64,000 bases of DNA. Origin: Paraconexibacter antarcticus. GTDB lineage: Bacteria > Actinomycetota > Thermoleophilia > Solirubrobacterales > Solirubrobacteraceae. Made by a program: the position numbers and the translations under genes. Under the pieces are notes generated by a model. It searched no databases. It saw only the letters and a list, made by a program, of their open reading frames with translations, and was not told the origin of the DNA. This document shows positions 26,056-33,707 of the stretch, piece after piece; position 1 is the first letter of the stretch, and each line of letters starts with the position of its first letter. Location: assembly GCF_024220175.1 (NCBI RefSeq), contig NZ_CP098502.1:4778514-4842513 (forward strand). Direction: 5' to 3'.

Positions 26056-27483
26056 ATGAACGTCAAGCCGATCGCCGGCCCGCAGCACGGTTATGCGTCG
26101 AGCGGCAGCGACGTCGCCGAGTGCGTCTTGGCCGTGGAGGGATTCGTCCTCGAGTGGGTGCGCGGCACCCTTCTACGGAACGGCCCCGGTGTCTTCGAGT
26201 ACGGCGACGACGTGGTGCGCCACTGGTTCGACGGCCAGGCCCAGCTGCACCGCTTCGCGATCGCCGGTGGCGGCGTGACGTACGCCTCTCGCCTGCTGCA
26301 GACCCGGGCCATGCGGGCGATACACGAGGAGGGCCGGCTCTCGTTCAGCGAGTTCGCGACCGATCCGTGCCGGTCGATCTTCAAGCGGGCGATGTCGGTT
26401 TTCGCCCCGCAGGTCACCGACAACGCCCTCGTGTCGATCGAGCGGCTGGGGCAGCGCCATTACGCGATGACCGAGGCGCCGATGGCGGTCGAGTTCGACC
26501 CCGAGACGCTGGAGACGCTCGGGTACGGGCCGCCGGCGCCGGGCACGATGGCGACCGCCCACCCGCACCACGATCCCGCGAGCGGATCGCTCGTGAACCT
26601 TGCGTCCTCGTACGGCCCGGTCAGTGCCTACCGCGTGTTCACGCAGAGCCCCGACGGATCGGTTCGCCGCCTGTGCAGCCAGCGCGTCACCCGGCCGGGC
26701 TATGTCCACTCGTTCGCGATGACACCACGCTACGTCGCGCACACCGAGTTCCCGTTCGTCGTCAACCCGATCGACATCCCGCTCAGCGGGCGGCCGTTCA
26801 TCGAGAACTTCCGCTGGCGGCCCGAACAGGGAACGCGCATCATCGTCTGGGACCGTCAGACCGGCCGTCGCGTCGGCATCTACGAGACCGACGCCGGGTT
26901 CGCCTTCCACCACGTCGGCGCGTGGGAGGACGGCGACCGGCTCGTCATGGAGTACGTCGACCACTCCACCCCCGCGGTGATCGACGCGCTCTACCTCGAC
27001 AAGCTGCGCGCCGGCGAGCGCACGGTCCACAGCGACCGGCCGCCGCCGCGGCTGCGCCGCGTGACCGTGGATCTCCCGAATGGACGGGTCGGGAGCGAGC
27101 TGCGTGCCGAGCATGCGATCGAGATGCCGCGGATCGACGACCGGCGCCACCTGGGTCGCTACCGGGCCGTCTACGGGATCGCTGCCGGCCCAGACAGCGA
27201 CTACGACACGCCCGACCACATCGTCAAGCTCGACAACGAGACCGGCGACGCCCGGACGTGGGAGCAGGCCGGGTGTTACCCCGGCGAGCCGATCTTCCTT
27301 CCCGCTCCGGGATCCTGCGAGGAAGACGACGGGGTGTTGCTAAGCGTCGTGCTCGACGCCGGGCACGAGCGGTCCTTCCTGCTCGTCCTCGACGCCGCTG
27401 ACCTGACCGAACTCGCCCGCGCCGATGCCCCTGCCCTGATCCCCCATGGCATCCACGGGACGTTCACCCCGGCCGCGCCATGA
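26056..27483 (+). CDS. Carotenoid cleavage dioxygenase family protein
   Basis: 475 residues of the seven-bladed propeller family using a non-heme iron held by four His. Candidate ligands are in ATAHPHHDP, GYVHSFAMTPRYVAHTEFP, FAFHHVGAW and IPHGIHGTF. LEWVRGTLLRNGPGVFEYG and HWFDGQAQLHRFAI are standard N-terminal motifs. It should split carotenoids, apocarotenoids or stilbene-type double bonds with O2. Start ATG 26056 has GGGGGGACT upstream. Controlled by the divergent PadR protein, probably inducible by the substrate. Confidence 0.9.
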   Translation: MNVKPIAGPQHGYASSGSDVAECVLAVEGFVLEWVRGTLLRNGPGVFEYGDDVVRHWFDGQAQLHRFAIAGGGVTYASRLLQTRAMRAIHEEGRLSFSEFATDPCRSIFKRAMSVFAPQVTDNALVSIERLGQRHYAMTEAPMAVEFDPETLETLGYGPPAPGTMATAHPHHDPASGSLVNLASSYGPVSAYRVFTQSPDGSVRRLCSQRVTRPGYVHSFAMTPRYVAHTEFPFVVNPIDIPLSGRPFIENFRWRPEQGTRIIVWDRQTGRRVGIYETDAGFAFHHVGAWEDGDRLVMEYVDHSTPAVIDALYLDKLRAGERTVHSDRPPPRLRRVTVDLPNGRVGSELRAEHAIEMPRIDDRRHLGRYRAVYGIAAGPDSDYDTPDHIVKLDNETGDARTWEQAGCYPGEPIFLPAPGSCEEDDGVLLSVVLDAGHERSFLLVLDAADLTELARADAPALIPHGIHGTFTPAAP

Positions 27484-27497
27484 CCCAGGGCCTCCCC

Positions 27498-27519
27498 CCG
27501 GCGGTGCTGTTTCCGCCGG
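27498..27519. terminator. Bidirectional terminator hairpin
   Basis: CCGGCGG (27498-27504) and CCGCCGG (27513-27519) with an 8-nt loop containing GCTGTTT lie in the 47-bp gap between the convergent carotenoid-oxygenase and DUF1232 genes. Confidence 0.55.
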
Positions 27520-27530
27520 ACGGTGGTCCG

Positions 27531-27935
27531 TCAGGGTGTCCTGGCCGGGCCGAGCAGCCGCTCGAGCAGGCGAGGTTCGGCGGGCCAGGCGCTCATCAGC
27601 ACCTCTCGTGGAGTCGTGCGAGCCGCGTAGCGGAGGAGCAACACCACGGCCACGACGTCGTCGAGCGGTCCGATCACGGGGAGGAACTCGGGCAGGAGGT
27701 CGATCGGCGAGAGCACCCAGAGGATCGCGATCAGCAGCGCGACCTTCGCGCGCCGCGGGACGTCGGCATGTGCGCGTAGGCGCCGTGCAGTGGTCACGCA
27801 CGCCGGAAGGAACTCGGCCGCGTCGCGCAGCGCACCTGGGGGCAGGCGTCGTGCGAACAGCGCCATCGCCACCCAGGACAGCACCCAGAGCACCAGTGCG
27901 ACGGCGCCGAGCTCGACCACCAGCCGGACGCTCAT
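27531..27935 (-). CDS. DUF1232 (YkvA-type) membrane protein
   Basis: 134 residues with an N-terminal membrane helix (VELGAVALVLWVLSWVAMALF) and the DUF1232 core RAKVALLIAILWVLSPIDLLPEFLPVIGPLDDVVAVVLLL, whose SPIDLxPxxxPxxGxxDD signature is complete. Function of the family is unknown; it is anchored in the membrane and sometimes linked to stress responses. Confidence 0.85.
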   Translation of the reverse strand: MSVRLVVELGAVALVLWVLSWVAMALFARRLPPGALRDAAEFLPACVTTARRLRAHADVPRRAKVALLIAILWVLSPIDLLPEFLPVIGPLDDVVAVVLLLRYAARTTPREVLMSAWPAEPRLLERLLGPARTP

Positions 27936-28001
27936 GACGTTGCGGCCGGGCGGTGAGCCCCACTGCGCAGGACACGCACGGCGTTGACGCGCGGCGATGC
28001 G

Positions 28002-28787
28002 TCAGTGGTGCGTGTGTCCGGCACCGGGGTGGTTGTGGTCGTGCCCGGCATGGTCGTGGTCGTGCCCGGCATGGTCGTGGTCGTGGTGCGCGTTCCCGTC
28101 GCCCGCTTCCGGGGGTCCGGGGTCGGCCTTGATGGTCTGGATCGACTGCCAGGTGATGCGCAGGATCACGATGGTGATGACCAGGCCGATGATCGGGTCG
28201 CCGGACGTGAAGCCCAGCGCGACGACTGCGGCGCCGGCGACCACGGCAAGCGAGACGAAGCCGTCGGTTCGCGCGTGGTAGCCGTCGGCGACGAGGGCAG
28301 GGCTGTTGAGGCGGCGCCCGGCGCGCAGGCGGACCTGCGCAGCGATCTCGTTGCCGATGAACCCGATCGCGCCGGCAGAGGCCAGGACCCAGAGGTGGTC
28401 GAGGGTCTGCGGGTGGATGAGGCGGTTGACCGCCTCGGCTGCGGCGACACACGCGCTGACGAAGATGGTGGCGACGACGAAGTAGCCGGCGCGCTTCTCG
28501 GCGACGAAGGAGCGCAGCAGGAACGCGATGCCCAACGGGATCGCCGTCAGCGCGTCACCGAAGTTGTGGATGAGGTCGGCAAGCAGCGCGACGCTGCCGG
28601 TGCTCAGGAAGATCGCGCCCTGCGCGAGCGCGGTGACGAGCAGCACCGCGAGGCTGACGCCGACGGTCCGCAGACCGTCGCGCGAGCTCGTGATGGAGCG
28701 GTCGACGAGTCCGTGGGAGTGCCCGTGACCCCCATGCCCGTGCCCGTGGTCATGGCTGTGCTTGTGCGGCTTCGTGGCGGCGCTCAT
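28002..28787 (-). CDS. Cation diffusion facilitator (zinc-type CDF exporter)
   Basis: 261 residues. His-rich N-end (KPHKHSHDHGHGHGGHGHSHG) and His-rich C-end; six membrane helices with the metal-site pairs HNFGD (helix 2: LLADLIHNFGDALTAIP) and HARTD (helix 5: VADGYHARTDGFVSL). CDF proteins exchange Zn2+ or Co2+ for protons and lower cytosolic metal. The start at 28787 overlaps the ArsR stop (ATGA), so sensor and exporter are one operon. Confidence 0.95.
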   Translation of the reverse strand: MSAATKPHKHSHDHGHGHGGHGHSHGLVDRSITSSRDGLRTVGVSLAVLLVTALAQGAIFLSTGSVALLADLIHNFGDALTAIPLGIAFLLRSFVAEKRAGYFVVATIFVSACVAAAEAVNRLIHPQTLDHLWVLASAGAIGFIGNEIAAQVRLRAGRRLNSPALVADGYHARTDGFVSLAVVAGAAVVALGFTSGDPIIGLVITIVILRITWQSIQTIKADPGPPEAGDGNAHHDHDHAGHDHDHAGHDHNHPGAGHTHH

Positions 28788-29161
28788 GCGACGGCCTCTC
28801 TCGCTGACCTGTGTTGTGCGGCCAGCCCGAGGCGGACGTGCTCGACGTGCGCGACGGCTTGGGTCAGCAGCTCGCCGACGTGGTCGTCGTGCAAGGTGTA
28901 GACCACCTGCCGGCCGGTGCGCTCGCCGACGACGAGGCCCAGATGACGGAGGACGCGGAGCTGCTGGGAGACCGCCGACGCGGTCATCCCCACCGCGTCG
29001 GCGAGTTCGCTGACCGACGCCTCGCCGCCGTGGAGCCGCGCCATGATGCGCAGTCGGCTCGGCGTCGCCAGCGCCTGCATGTTCTCGGCGACCGCGCGCG
29101 CGTGGCCGGGGTCGTCCAGCAGGCGGGTGATGTCGGAATGGCCGTGTCCCATGTCCCCCAA
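28784..29161 (-). CDS. ArsR/SmtB-family metal sensor (alpha-5 site type)
   Basis: 125 residues. Winged helix MQALATPSRLRIMARLHGGEASVSELADAVGMTASAVSQQLRVLRHLGLV. The C-terminal helix DDHVGELLTQAVAHVEH has the D-x-H-x10-H-x2-H pattern of CzrA/SmtB/NmtR alpha-5 zinc or cobalt sites, and no Cys pair is present near the recognition helix. Hence a Zn/Co/Ni sensor that derepresses the CDF exporter. The N-terminal GDMGHGHSD may add ligands as in NmtR-like proteins. Confidence 0.9.
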   Translation of the reverse strand: MGDMGHGHSDITRLLDDPGHARAVAENMQALATPSRLRIMARLHGGEASVSELADAVGMTASAVSQQLRVLRHLGLVVGERTGRQVVYTLHDDHVGELLTQAVAHVEHVRLGLAAQHRSAREAVA

Positions 29162-29173
29162 ACAATACCCGCA

Positions 29174-29191
29174 TGATCGCTCAGATGTTCA
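29174..29191. promoter_or_regulatory. Candidate operator of the ArsR/CDF operon
   Basis: On the minus strand TGAACATCTGAGCGATCA, an imperfect 18-bp inverted repeat starting with TGAAC, lies 13 bp upstream of the arsR start. Similar to SmtB/CzrA-type sites but degenerate. Confidence 0.3.
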
Positions 29192-29249
29192 GTCGTAGAT
29201 CGACACACGACCGCAGGCGTGGCTGAGGTCGGCGCCGGGGCGCTCATCG

Positions 29250-29375
29250 ATCGAGCATCAGCGGGGACGTTCCGGCCGGCAACGACGTCTGCCGGGTAGT
29301 GGGTGCCGACGGAGACGCGCGCGAAGCACGGGTCGGCCGCGAGGATCGGCAGCGCGGTGCCGATGGTGCGGACTC
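29250..29375 (-). pseudogene. Remnant of a PAP2-type phosphatase
   Basis: The minus strand reads TIGTALPILAADPCFARVSVGTHYPADVVAG. RVSVGTHYPADVVAG is the third conserved motif (SRxxxGxHxxxD) of PAP2/undecaprenyl-pyrophosphatase-like enzymes. An in-frame stop lies directly upstream and no start or earlier motifs are present, so only a fragment survives. The remaining bases between 29162 and 29450 hold nothing else I can name. Confidence 0.5.
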
Positions 29376-29451
29376 ACGGCCAGCCGCCGATCGCGAGCGC
29401 GACTCCTGGATGACTTCGCGCGCCCCTGGGAGATCGGCCCCAGAACGCAAA

Positions 29452-29473
29452 CACCCCGCTCAAGAGCGGGGTG
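29452..29473 (-). terminator. Intrinsic terminator behind the tRNA-Asn 3' half
   Basis: CACCCCGCTC and GAGCGGGGTG form a perfect 10-bp stem with a 2-nt loop; on the minus strand TTTGCGTT follows. It stands 8 bp beyond the 3' end of the tRNA fragment and is its native terminator. Confidence 0.85.
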
Positions 29474-29480
29474 ACGAAAG

Positions 29481-29522
29481 CGGGAGCGACGGGACTCGAA
29501 CCCGCGACCTCCGGCGTAACAG
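29481..29522 (-). other. 3' half of tRNA-Asn(GTT): integration (att) site
   Basis: Read on the minus strand: anticodon loop CTGTTAC (29522-29516, anticodon GTT at 29520-29518), anticodon-stem strand GCCGG, variable AGGTC, T-arm GCGGG-TTCGAGT-CCCGT, acceptor strand CGCTCCC (29488-29482) and discriminator G. The 5' half is missing: the bases upstream (TTTGC) do not pair with GCCGG and no GGGAGCG acceptor strand follows. The break in the anticodon loop, next to a tyrosine recombinase, marks the left attachment junction of an integrated element; the CCA tail is not encoded. Confidence 0.8.
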
Positions 29523-29674
29523 GCAAAGGCTGCACGTCCAGAACGCGCATACTGGGACGACCAGGATGACACTTGAGCCTCATTTATAGCGGTATATAGC
29601 CCGTTCGCTACTCGTTCCGCTACTCTGACGACACCGTCGCTACGGGTCGCTACTCCCGTGCTAGCCTCGCAGAT

Positions 29675-31054
29675 ATGCCCACGAAACGGCCCGACTCTGA
29701 AGTCCCGAGGTCGTGGCTCGTGGTCGCAGTAGCAACCAGCGGGACGGTCATGTACGAGGCGGGCTGGAGGCACCGCATGCCCGACGGGTCGCAGAAGACG
29801 ATGAAACGCCGCCTCGGCAAGGCGTGGCTTGAGCCCGACGGCGAAGGCGGGTACCGCAAGAAGCGCGGCCGCGTGAAGGCGGGGTTCCTCGACGAGCAGG
29901 CCGCGATCGTCGCCAAGGACCAGCTGATCCGTGAGGTCGAGCAGGACCTCGTCGACGACGAGGAGGCTCGCGCGCGTGAGCTGAACACCGCGCCGACCTT
30001 CCGGGTGCTCGCGGGCGCCTACCTGGACTGGCTCGAACGGGTCCGCGACGCCAAGCCGTCCACGCTGCAGGACCACGGCTATCTGCTCGCCGAGCCCGGC
30101 ACCCCGTACAAACGCGGCAAGGGCACACACCCCGGGCACATGATGCGCACCTTCGGCAACAAGCCCGCCGATGAGATCCACACCCGCGACGTCAACAGGT
30201 TCCTGGACAGGATCGCCGCAGCCGGCGTCTCCCCCAGGACCGTCAACAAGCACCGCCAACTGATCTCCGCGATCTACGGCTACGGCTGCCAAGAAGCCAC
30301 CTACGGCCTCCCGCGCAACCCCGCCCAAGCCGCCGACCGCCGCCAAGAACCCGAACCCGCGCGGCTGGAGTTCTACTCACCCGAAGAGATCGAAGCCTTG
30401 GCCCGCAGTCTCGACGAAGGACGCCACCGCAACGCTGACGCGCCCGCAGTCAACGACGAGGAGAAACTCGCCCAACAGGCCGAAGACCGCCAAGACGCAG
30501 AACTCGTGCGCGTCGCCGCCTACGCCGGCCTGCGCCGCGGAGAGCTCGTCGCACTGCGCTGGCGACACGTCGACTTCGCCAAGCGCAAGATCGTCGTCCA
30601 GCGCGCCGTCAGCGCCAACGTCGACGCCACCTCCACCAAGTCACGCAAAGCCCGCGAGGTCCCACTTCCCGACCAGGCCTCCGGCGCGCTGGATCGCCTC
30701 TCACAACGCGATGATTTCATCGGCCCCGAGGACTACGTGTTCGTCAATCGCCTCGGCCGGCGCCTGGACGCCTCAGCCCTCCGCCGCCGCGTCTCTCGCG
30801 CGCGCGAGGCCGCACAGCTTCGCGAACTGCGCTTCCACGACCTGCGCCACACCTACGGCAGCCTCCTCGTCGCCGGCGGCATCGACCTCGCCTCCGTCAA
30901 AGCCGCCATGGGCCACGCCCGCCTCTCCACCACCGAACGCTACCTCCACGCCCGCTCAGCCACCGACCTCGCCGACAAATTCACGCAAGCGTTGCGTGGC
31001 ACGGAATCAAGCGCGAACCGCGACGGCGTTGGCAGTTCCGTGCCAGCCAACTGA
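29675..31054 (+). CDS. Tyrosine-type site-specific recombinase (integrase)
   Basis: 459 residues. N-terminal arm-binding-like domain with WRHRMPDGSQKTMKRRLGKAW, SAM-like core-binding domain (about 100-190) and catalytic domain with AYAGLRRGELVALRW (Arg I), FHDLRHTYGSLLVAGGI (H-x-x-R), MGHARLSTTERYLHA (His and nucleophile Tyr). All active-site residues are present, so it is likely functional. It reads away from the tRNA-Asn fragment 150 bp to its left, the usual place of an integrase of an ICE or prophage. Confidence 0.95.
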   Translation: MPTKRPDSEVPRSWLVVAVATSGTVMYEAGWRHRMPDGSQKTMKRRLGKAWLEPDGEGGYRKKRGRVKAGFLDEQAAIVAKDQLIREVEQDLVDDEEARARELNTAPTFRVLAGAYLDWLERVRDAKPSTLQDHGYLLAEPGTPYKRGKGTHPGHMMRTFGNKPADEIHTRDVNRFLDRIAAAGVSPRTVNKHRQLISAIYGYGCQEATYGLPRNPAQAADRRQEPEPARLEFYSPEEIEALARSLDEGRHRNADAPAVNDEEKLAQQAEDRQDAELVRVAAYAGLRRGELVALRWRHVDFAKRKIVVQRAVSANVDATSTKSRKAREVPLPDQASGALDRLSQRDDFIGPEDYVFVNRLGRRLDASALRRRVSRAREAAQLRELRFHDLRHTYGSLLVAGGIDLASVKAAMGHARLSTTERYLHARSATDLADKFTQALRGTESSANRDGVGSSVPAN

Positions 31055-31196
31055 TCGAGCGGGCCCGCTCCCGTCTTGCAACTCCGGTAGGCGAGGCGGC
31101 TCAGGTTCGCGTTGACGGCACGTTGCCGACGAACGAGCCAGAGTGGCCCCGACGCCGATCCGACGGCACGCGACGACCTGAGGCTACGATTCGCTG

Positions 31197-31442
31197 GTGT
31201 TAGCGTTTCTCGCGTCAGTCACCGGCCCGCTGCGCGCGGGAATCAGCGCAGCTTGCAAGTTTGTCGGGAGCACGGATCCGGTTGCTGCCGCGCCCGTAGC
31301 GACGCGTCGCCCCGGCGTTCGGAGGGCGCGCCACACCGCCGGCGGACAGACACAAACGCTCTGGTGTGAGGCCGGTGCTCACAACTGGCAGCGGCCCTCA
31401 CGTCCCGGTCGCAAGCCCAAGCACTGCCCAAGCCACGCCTGA
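31197..31442 (+). CDS. Possible small zinc-ribbon-like protein
   Basis: 81 residues from GTG. The C-terminal WCEAGAHNWQRPSRPGRK and KPKHCPSHA have the C-x4-H ... C-x2-H spacing and the RPSRPGRKPK linker seen in short phage or mobile-element zinc-ribbon proteins. The N-terminal half is unremarkable and the ribosome site is poor. Function unknown; could be spurious. Confidence 0.35.
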   Translation: MLAFLASVTGPLRAGISAACKFVGSTDPVAAAPVATRRPGVRRARHTAGGQTQTLWCEAGAHNWQRPSRPGRKPKHCPSHA

Positions 31443-31632
31443 GAACACAGAGCACCGGAATCCCTCAGCGCCATACGCCTCAACGGACCTGGCGCCGTGG
31501 CGGGCCTGATGCCCGATGACCCGAGGCCGAACGTCTTGCTCATCCGCGTGGCCGTGGGACCGAGTGCGCGGGTCCAGTTCGCGCGCCCAACGCGCGGACG
31601 AACTCCTTGAAGTCGACTCGGCGACCTGCCAG

Positions 31633-31827
31633 TCACCGACCGCGCCGGTCACCAGCTGCTTCTACTGAGGGCGTCGGGGAACTCGCTCCGAGGCGGCTCA
31701 TGGCAACCCTTGCGCGGCGCCGGATCGGCGCGGCGACGTCAATGCCGCGTCGCCACACCGGGCCCAGCATCCTGAAGGCGCACAGCGCGACGGACAGCGC
31801 GGCGCATATAGCGACCAGCGGGACCAA
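31633..31827 (-). pseudogene. Small membrane protein gene interrupted by the IS3 element (3' part)
   Basis: VPLVAICAALSVALCAFRML then a basic tail, 64 residues to a TGA at 31633. The frame enters the IS at 31830. Joining the two IS flanks (33141 to 31830) without any added base restores ATG 33173 and MPSVPPGVSARLL in frame with this part, giving a 76-residue protein with one membrane helix. The family is unknown, and the in-frame join could be chance. Confidence 0.35.
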
Positions 31828-31901
31828 CAGTGAGCCGTCCCGGGATCGACGGGGACTTCTGAAACAGGCATTCGGTCTGTTGAGAGGAAGTACGTGGTCA
31901 T

Positions 31902-32204
31902 ATGGCTCGTGGAAGGAAGTACCCGCCGGAGTTGCGTGAGCGGGCCGTCAAGACGGTGCTGGAGTCCGGGCGTCCGATCGCGCAGGTCGCCCGCGACCTG
32001 GACGTGCACAAGGAGTCGCTTCGGAACTGGGTGCGGCTCGCCGAGGCCGACGCCGGAACGCGCAGCGACGTGCTGAACACGGTCGAGCGCGACCGGATGC
32101 GTCTGCTCGAACGTGAGGTCAAGGAACTGCGGCGGCAGAACGAGATCCTCAAGGCCGCTTCGGTGTTTTTCGCCAAGGAGCTCGACGGGACCCCGCGGAG
32201 GTGA
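31902..32204 (+). CDS. IS3-family transposase OrfA
   Basis: 100 residues: helix-turn-helix YPPELRERAVKTVLESGRPIAQVARDLDVHKESLRNWVRLAE followed by a leucine-zipper helix EREVKELRRQNEILKAASVFFAKEL, the standard IS3 OrfA build for end recognition and dimerisation. The stop TGA overlaps the OrfB GTG start (GTGA). Confidence 0.95.
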   Translation: MARGRKYPPELRERAVKTVLESGRPIAQVARDLDVHKESLRNWVRLAEADAGTRSDVLNTVERDRMRLLEREVKELRRQNEILKAASVFFAKELDGTPRR

Positions 32205-33091
32205 GCGCCTTCATCGAAAAGCAGCGGGCGGCCGGCTTCGCTGTCGAGCTCACCTGCCGCACCCTCGGGACCTCGCCCTCGGCGTTCTACCAGCGCGCGA
32301 CCGGGGTGTTGTCGACCCGCGCGCAGGAAGACGCCGTGTTGCTCGAGCAAATCCGGGCGGTGTACCGCGCCAACTACGAGGCGTACGGATCGCTGCGCGT
32401 GTGGAAGGCGCTGCGCCGTCAGGGCGTGCAGGTCGGCCGCGGCCGCGTTGAGCGGCTCATGGCAGCGGACGGTCTGATCGGGGCCAAGCGCCGCGGCCGA
32501 GCGTGGAAGACCACGGTCGCTGACCCGGCCGGCTCAGGGCGACCGGACCTGGTCAACCGCCAGTTCACCGCGACCCGGCCGGACGCGCTGTGGATCGCCG
32601 ACTTCACGTATCTAAAGTCGTGGGAGGGCGTGGGGTTCTTCAGCTTCGTCCTTGACGTCTACTCCCGCCGGGTCGTCGGCTGGCAGCTCGCCGGCCACAT
32701 GCGCACCGACCTCGTGCTCGACGCGCTGAAGATGGCCTTGGGCACCCGCCGACACGGCGCCGATCTACAACTTATCCATCATTCGGACAGGGGATCGCAA
32801 TACACGAGCTTCGACTTCACCCAAGCGCTCCTGGACAACGACGTGCTCGGCTCGCTCGGCTCGACCGGTGACGCGTACGACAACGCGATGGCCGAGAGCT
32901 TCGTGGACAGCTTCAAGACCGAGCTGATCCGCGACCGCGTCTGGCAAACCCGCACCCAACTGGAGCTCGCCGTTGTGGAGTGGGTCGGCTGGTACAACCA
33001 CGACCGCCTGCACTCCGCGATCGGTCACATCCCGCCCGTCGAATTCGAGACCCTCTACGCGATACGGTCCGGCTCACCCCTCTCCCACTGA
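32201..33091 (+). CDS. IS3-family transposase OrfB (DDE integrase core)
   Basis: 296 residues. HTH_21-like N-part (YRANYEAYGSLRVWKALRRQGVQVGRGRVERLM) and RNase-H-fold core with D in LWIADFTYLKSWEGV, D in IHHSDRGSQYTSFDF and E in NAMAESFVDSFKTELI. Complete and probably active. Starts at GTG 32201 within the OrfA stop; an OrfAB fusion by frameshifting is also usual in this family. Confidence 0.95.
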   Translation: MSAFIEKQRAAGFAVELTCRTLGTSPSAFYQRATGVLSTRAQEDAVLLEQIRAVYRANYEAYGSLRVWKALRRQGVQVGRGRVERLMAADGLIGAKRRGRAWKTTVADPAGSGRPDLVNRQFTATRPDALWIADFTYLKSWEGVGFFSFVLDVYSRRVVGWQLAGHMRTDLVLDALKMALGTRRHGADLQLIHHSDRGSQYTSFDFTQALLDNDVLGSLGSTGDAYDNAMAESFVDSFKTELIRDRVWQTRTQLELAVVEWVGWYNHDRLHSAIGHIPPVEFETLYAIRSGSPLSH

Positions 33092-33415
33092 CGAGAGAGG
33101 AAACCCAAACAACAAGTCTCCGTGAAACCGGGACGGCTCACCTCGCGCTGACTCCCGGTGGGACGCTCGGCATTGGGGCGCGTGGTCGTGGCGCGGACCC
33201 GGTTGAGGTTTTGGCACTTCGCTGTGAGGAATGACGCGCCGTCCGGTGCGTACCGCTTGCGTCACCGCACCCTGCCTAGCCGCTGACCGACGCATCGTCT
33301 CCGCGCTCGAGCACCACTTCAAACGGCCCGCTCGCGGGCCTCTCCGCGGGAAACCTCGGTTCCGTGCGGCAAGTTCGGCGCTTCCTCCAGGAGCGCTTCC
33401 AGCGGCCCGCGGCGT

Positions 33416-33592
33416 TCAATCCTCGGCCTGTTCGGCGCGCAGGGCGGCGTCGTCGTCCTCCACCCGCTCCTGCTGATCGCGGCCGTCCTCCGCGAGCTCG
33501 TCGCTGCCTAGCAACTCGCCCATCGCCTCCTTGGCCTTCCCCGCCAGGTCACCGAAAAGGCCGGCCCGGGTCCGGTCATCTTCGTAACTCAT
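33416..33592 (-). CDS. CsbD-like stress protein
   Basis: 58 residues: GLFGDLAGKAKEAMGELLG is the CsbD core (KxKGxxKExxGxxxGxxxL variant), followed by an acidic tail DELAEDGRDQQERVEDDD. CsbD-like proteins are small, hydrophilic general-stress proteins of unknown mechanism. Codons are well formed and the frame is closed by TGA at 33416-33418. It lies inside the island, 115 bp from the protease gene on the same strand. Confidence 0.7.
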   Translation of the reverse strand: MSYEDDRTRAGLFGDLAGKAKEAMGELLGSDELAEDGRDQQERVEDDDAALRAEQAED

Positions 33593-33707
33593 CCAGAAGA
33601 CCCGAGAGCTCGCTAGATAACCGCGCTCACGAGCGGTGTTTGTCGTGTCTTCGGCGGGACCGGTGTTTTACGACTGGGTGATGCTTAGCGGCCGGTAGCT
33701 CTGACGC

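Larger units (their letters stand above)
31055..31830. other. Island segment with no firm gene
   Basis: 776 bp between the integrase and the first IS3 element. Two weak candidates are listed separately: a zinc-ribbon-like 81-residue frame at 31197-31442 (+) and the 3' part of a small gene cut by the IS at 31633-31830 (-). The stretch 31443-31632 shows nothing recognisable. Confidence 0.5.
31831..33140 (+). mobile_element. IS3-family insertion sequence (1310 bp)
   Basis: Ends are matching terminal repeats: left TGAGCCGTCCCGGGATCGAC and, on the minus strand from 33140, TGAGCCGTCCCGGTTTCACG. It carries orfA and orfB. Flanking triplets (CAG left, CCT right) do not match, so no target duplication is seen. 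Confidence 0.9.

Noticed and set aside
28016..28085. Tandem repeat near 28016-28085 as an independent element
   Set aside because: It is the coding sequence of the His-rich C-terminus of the CDF exporter.
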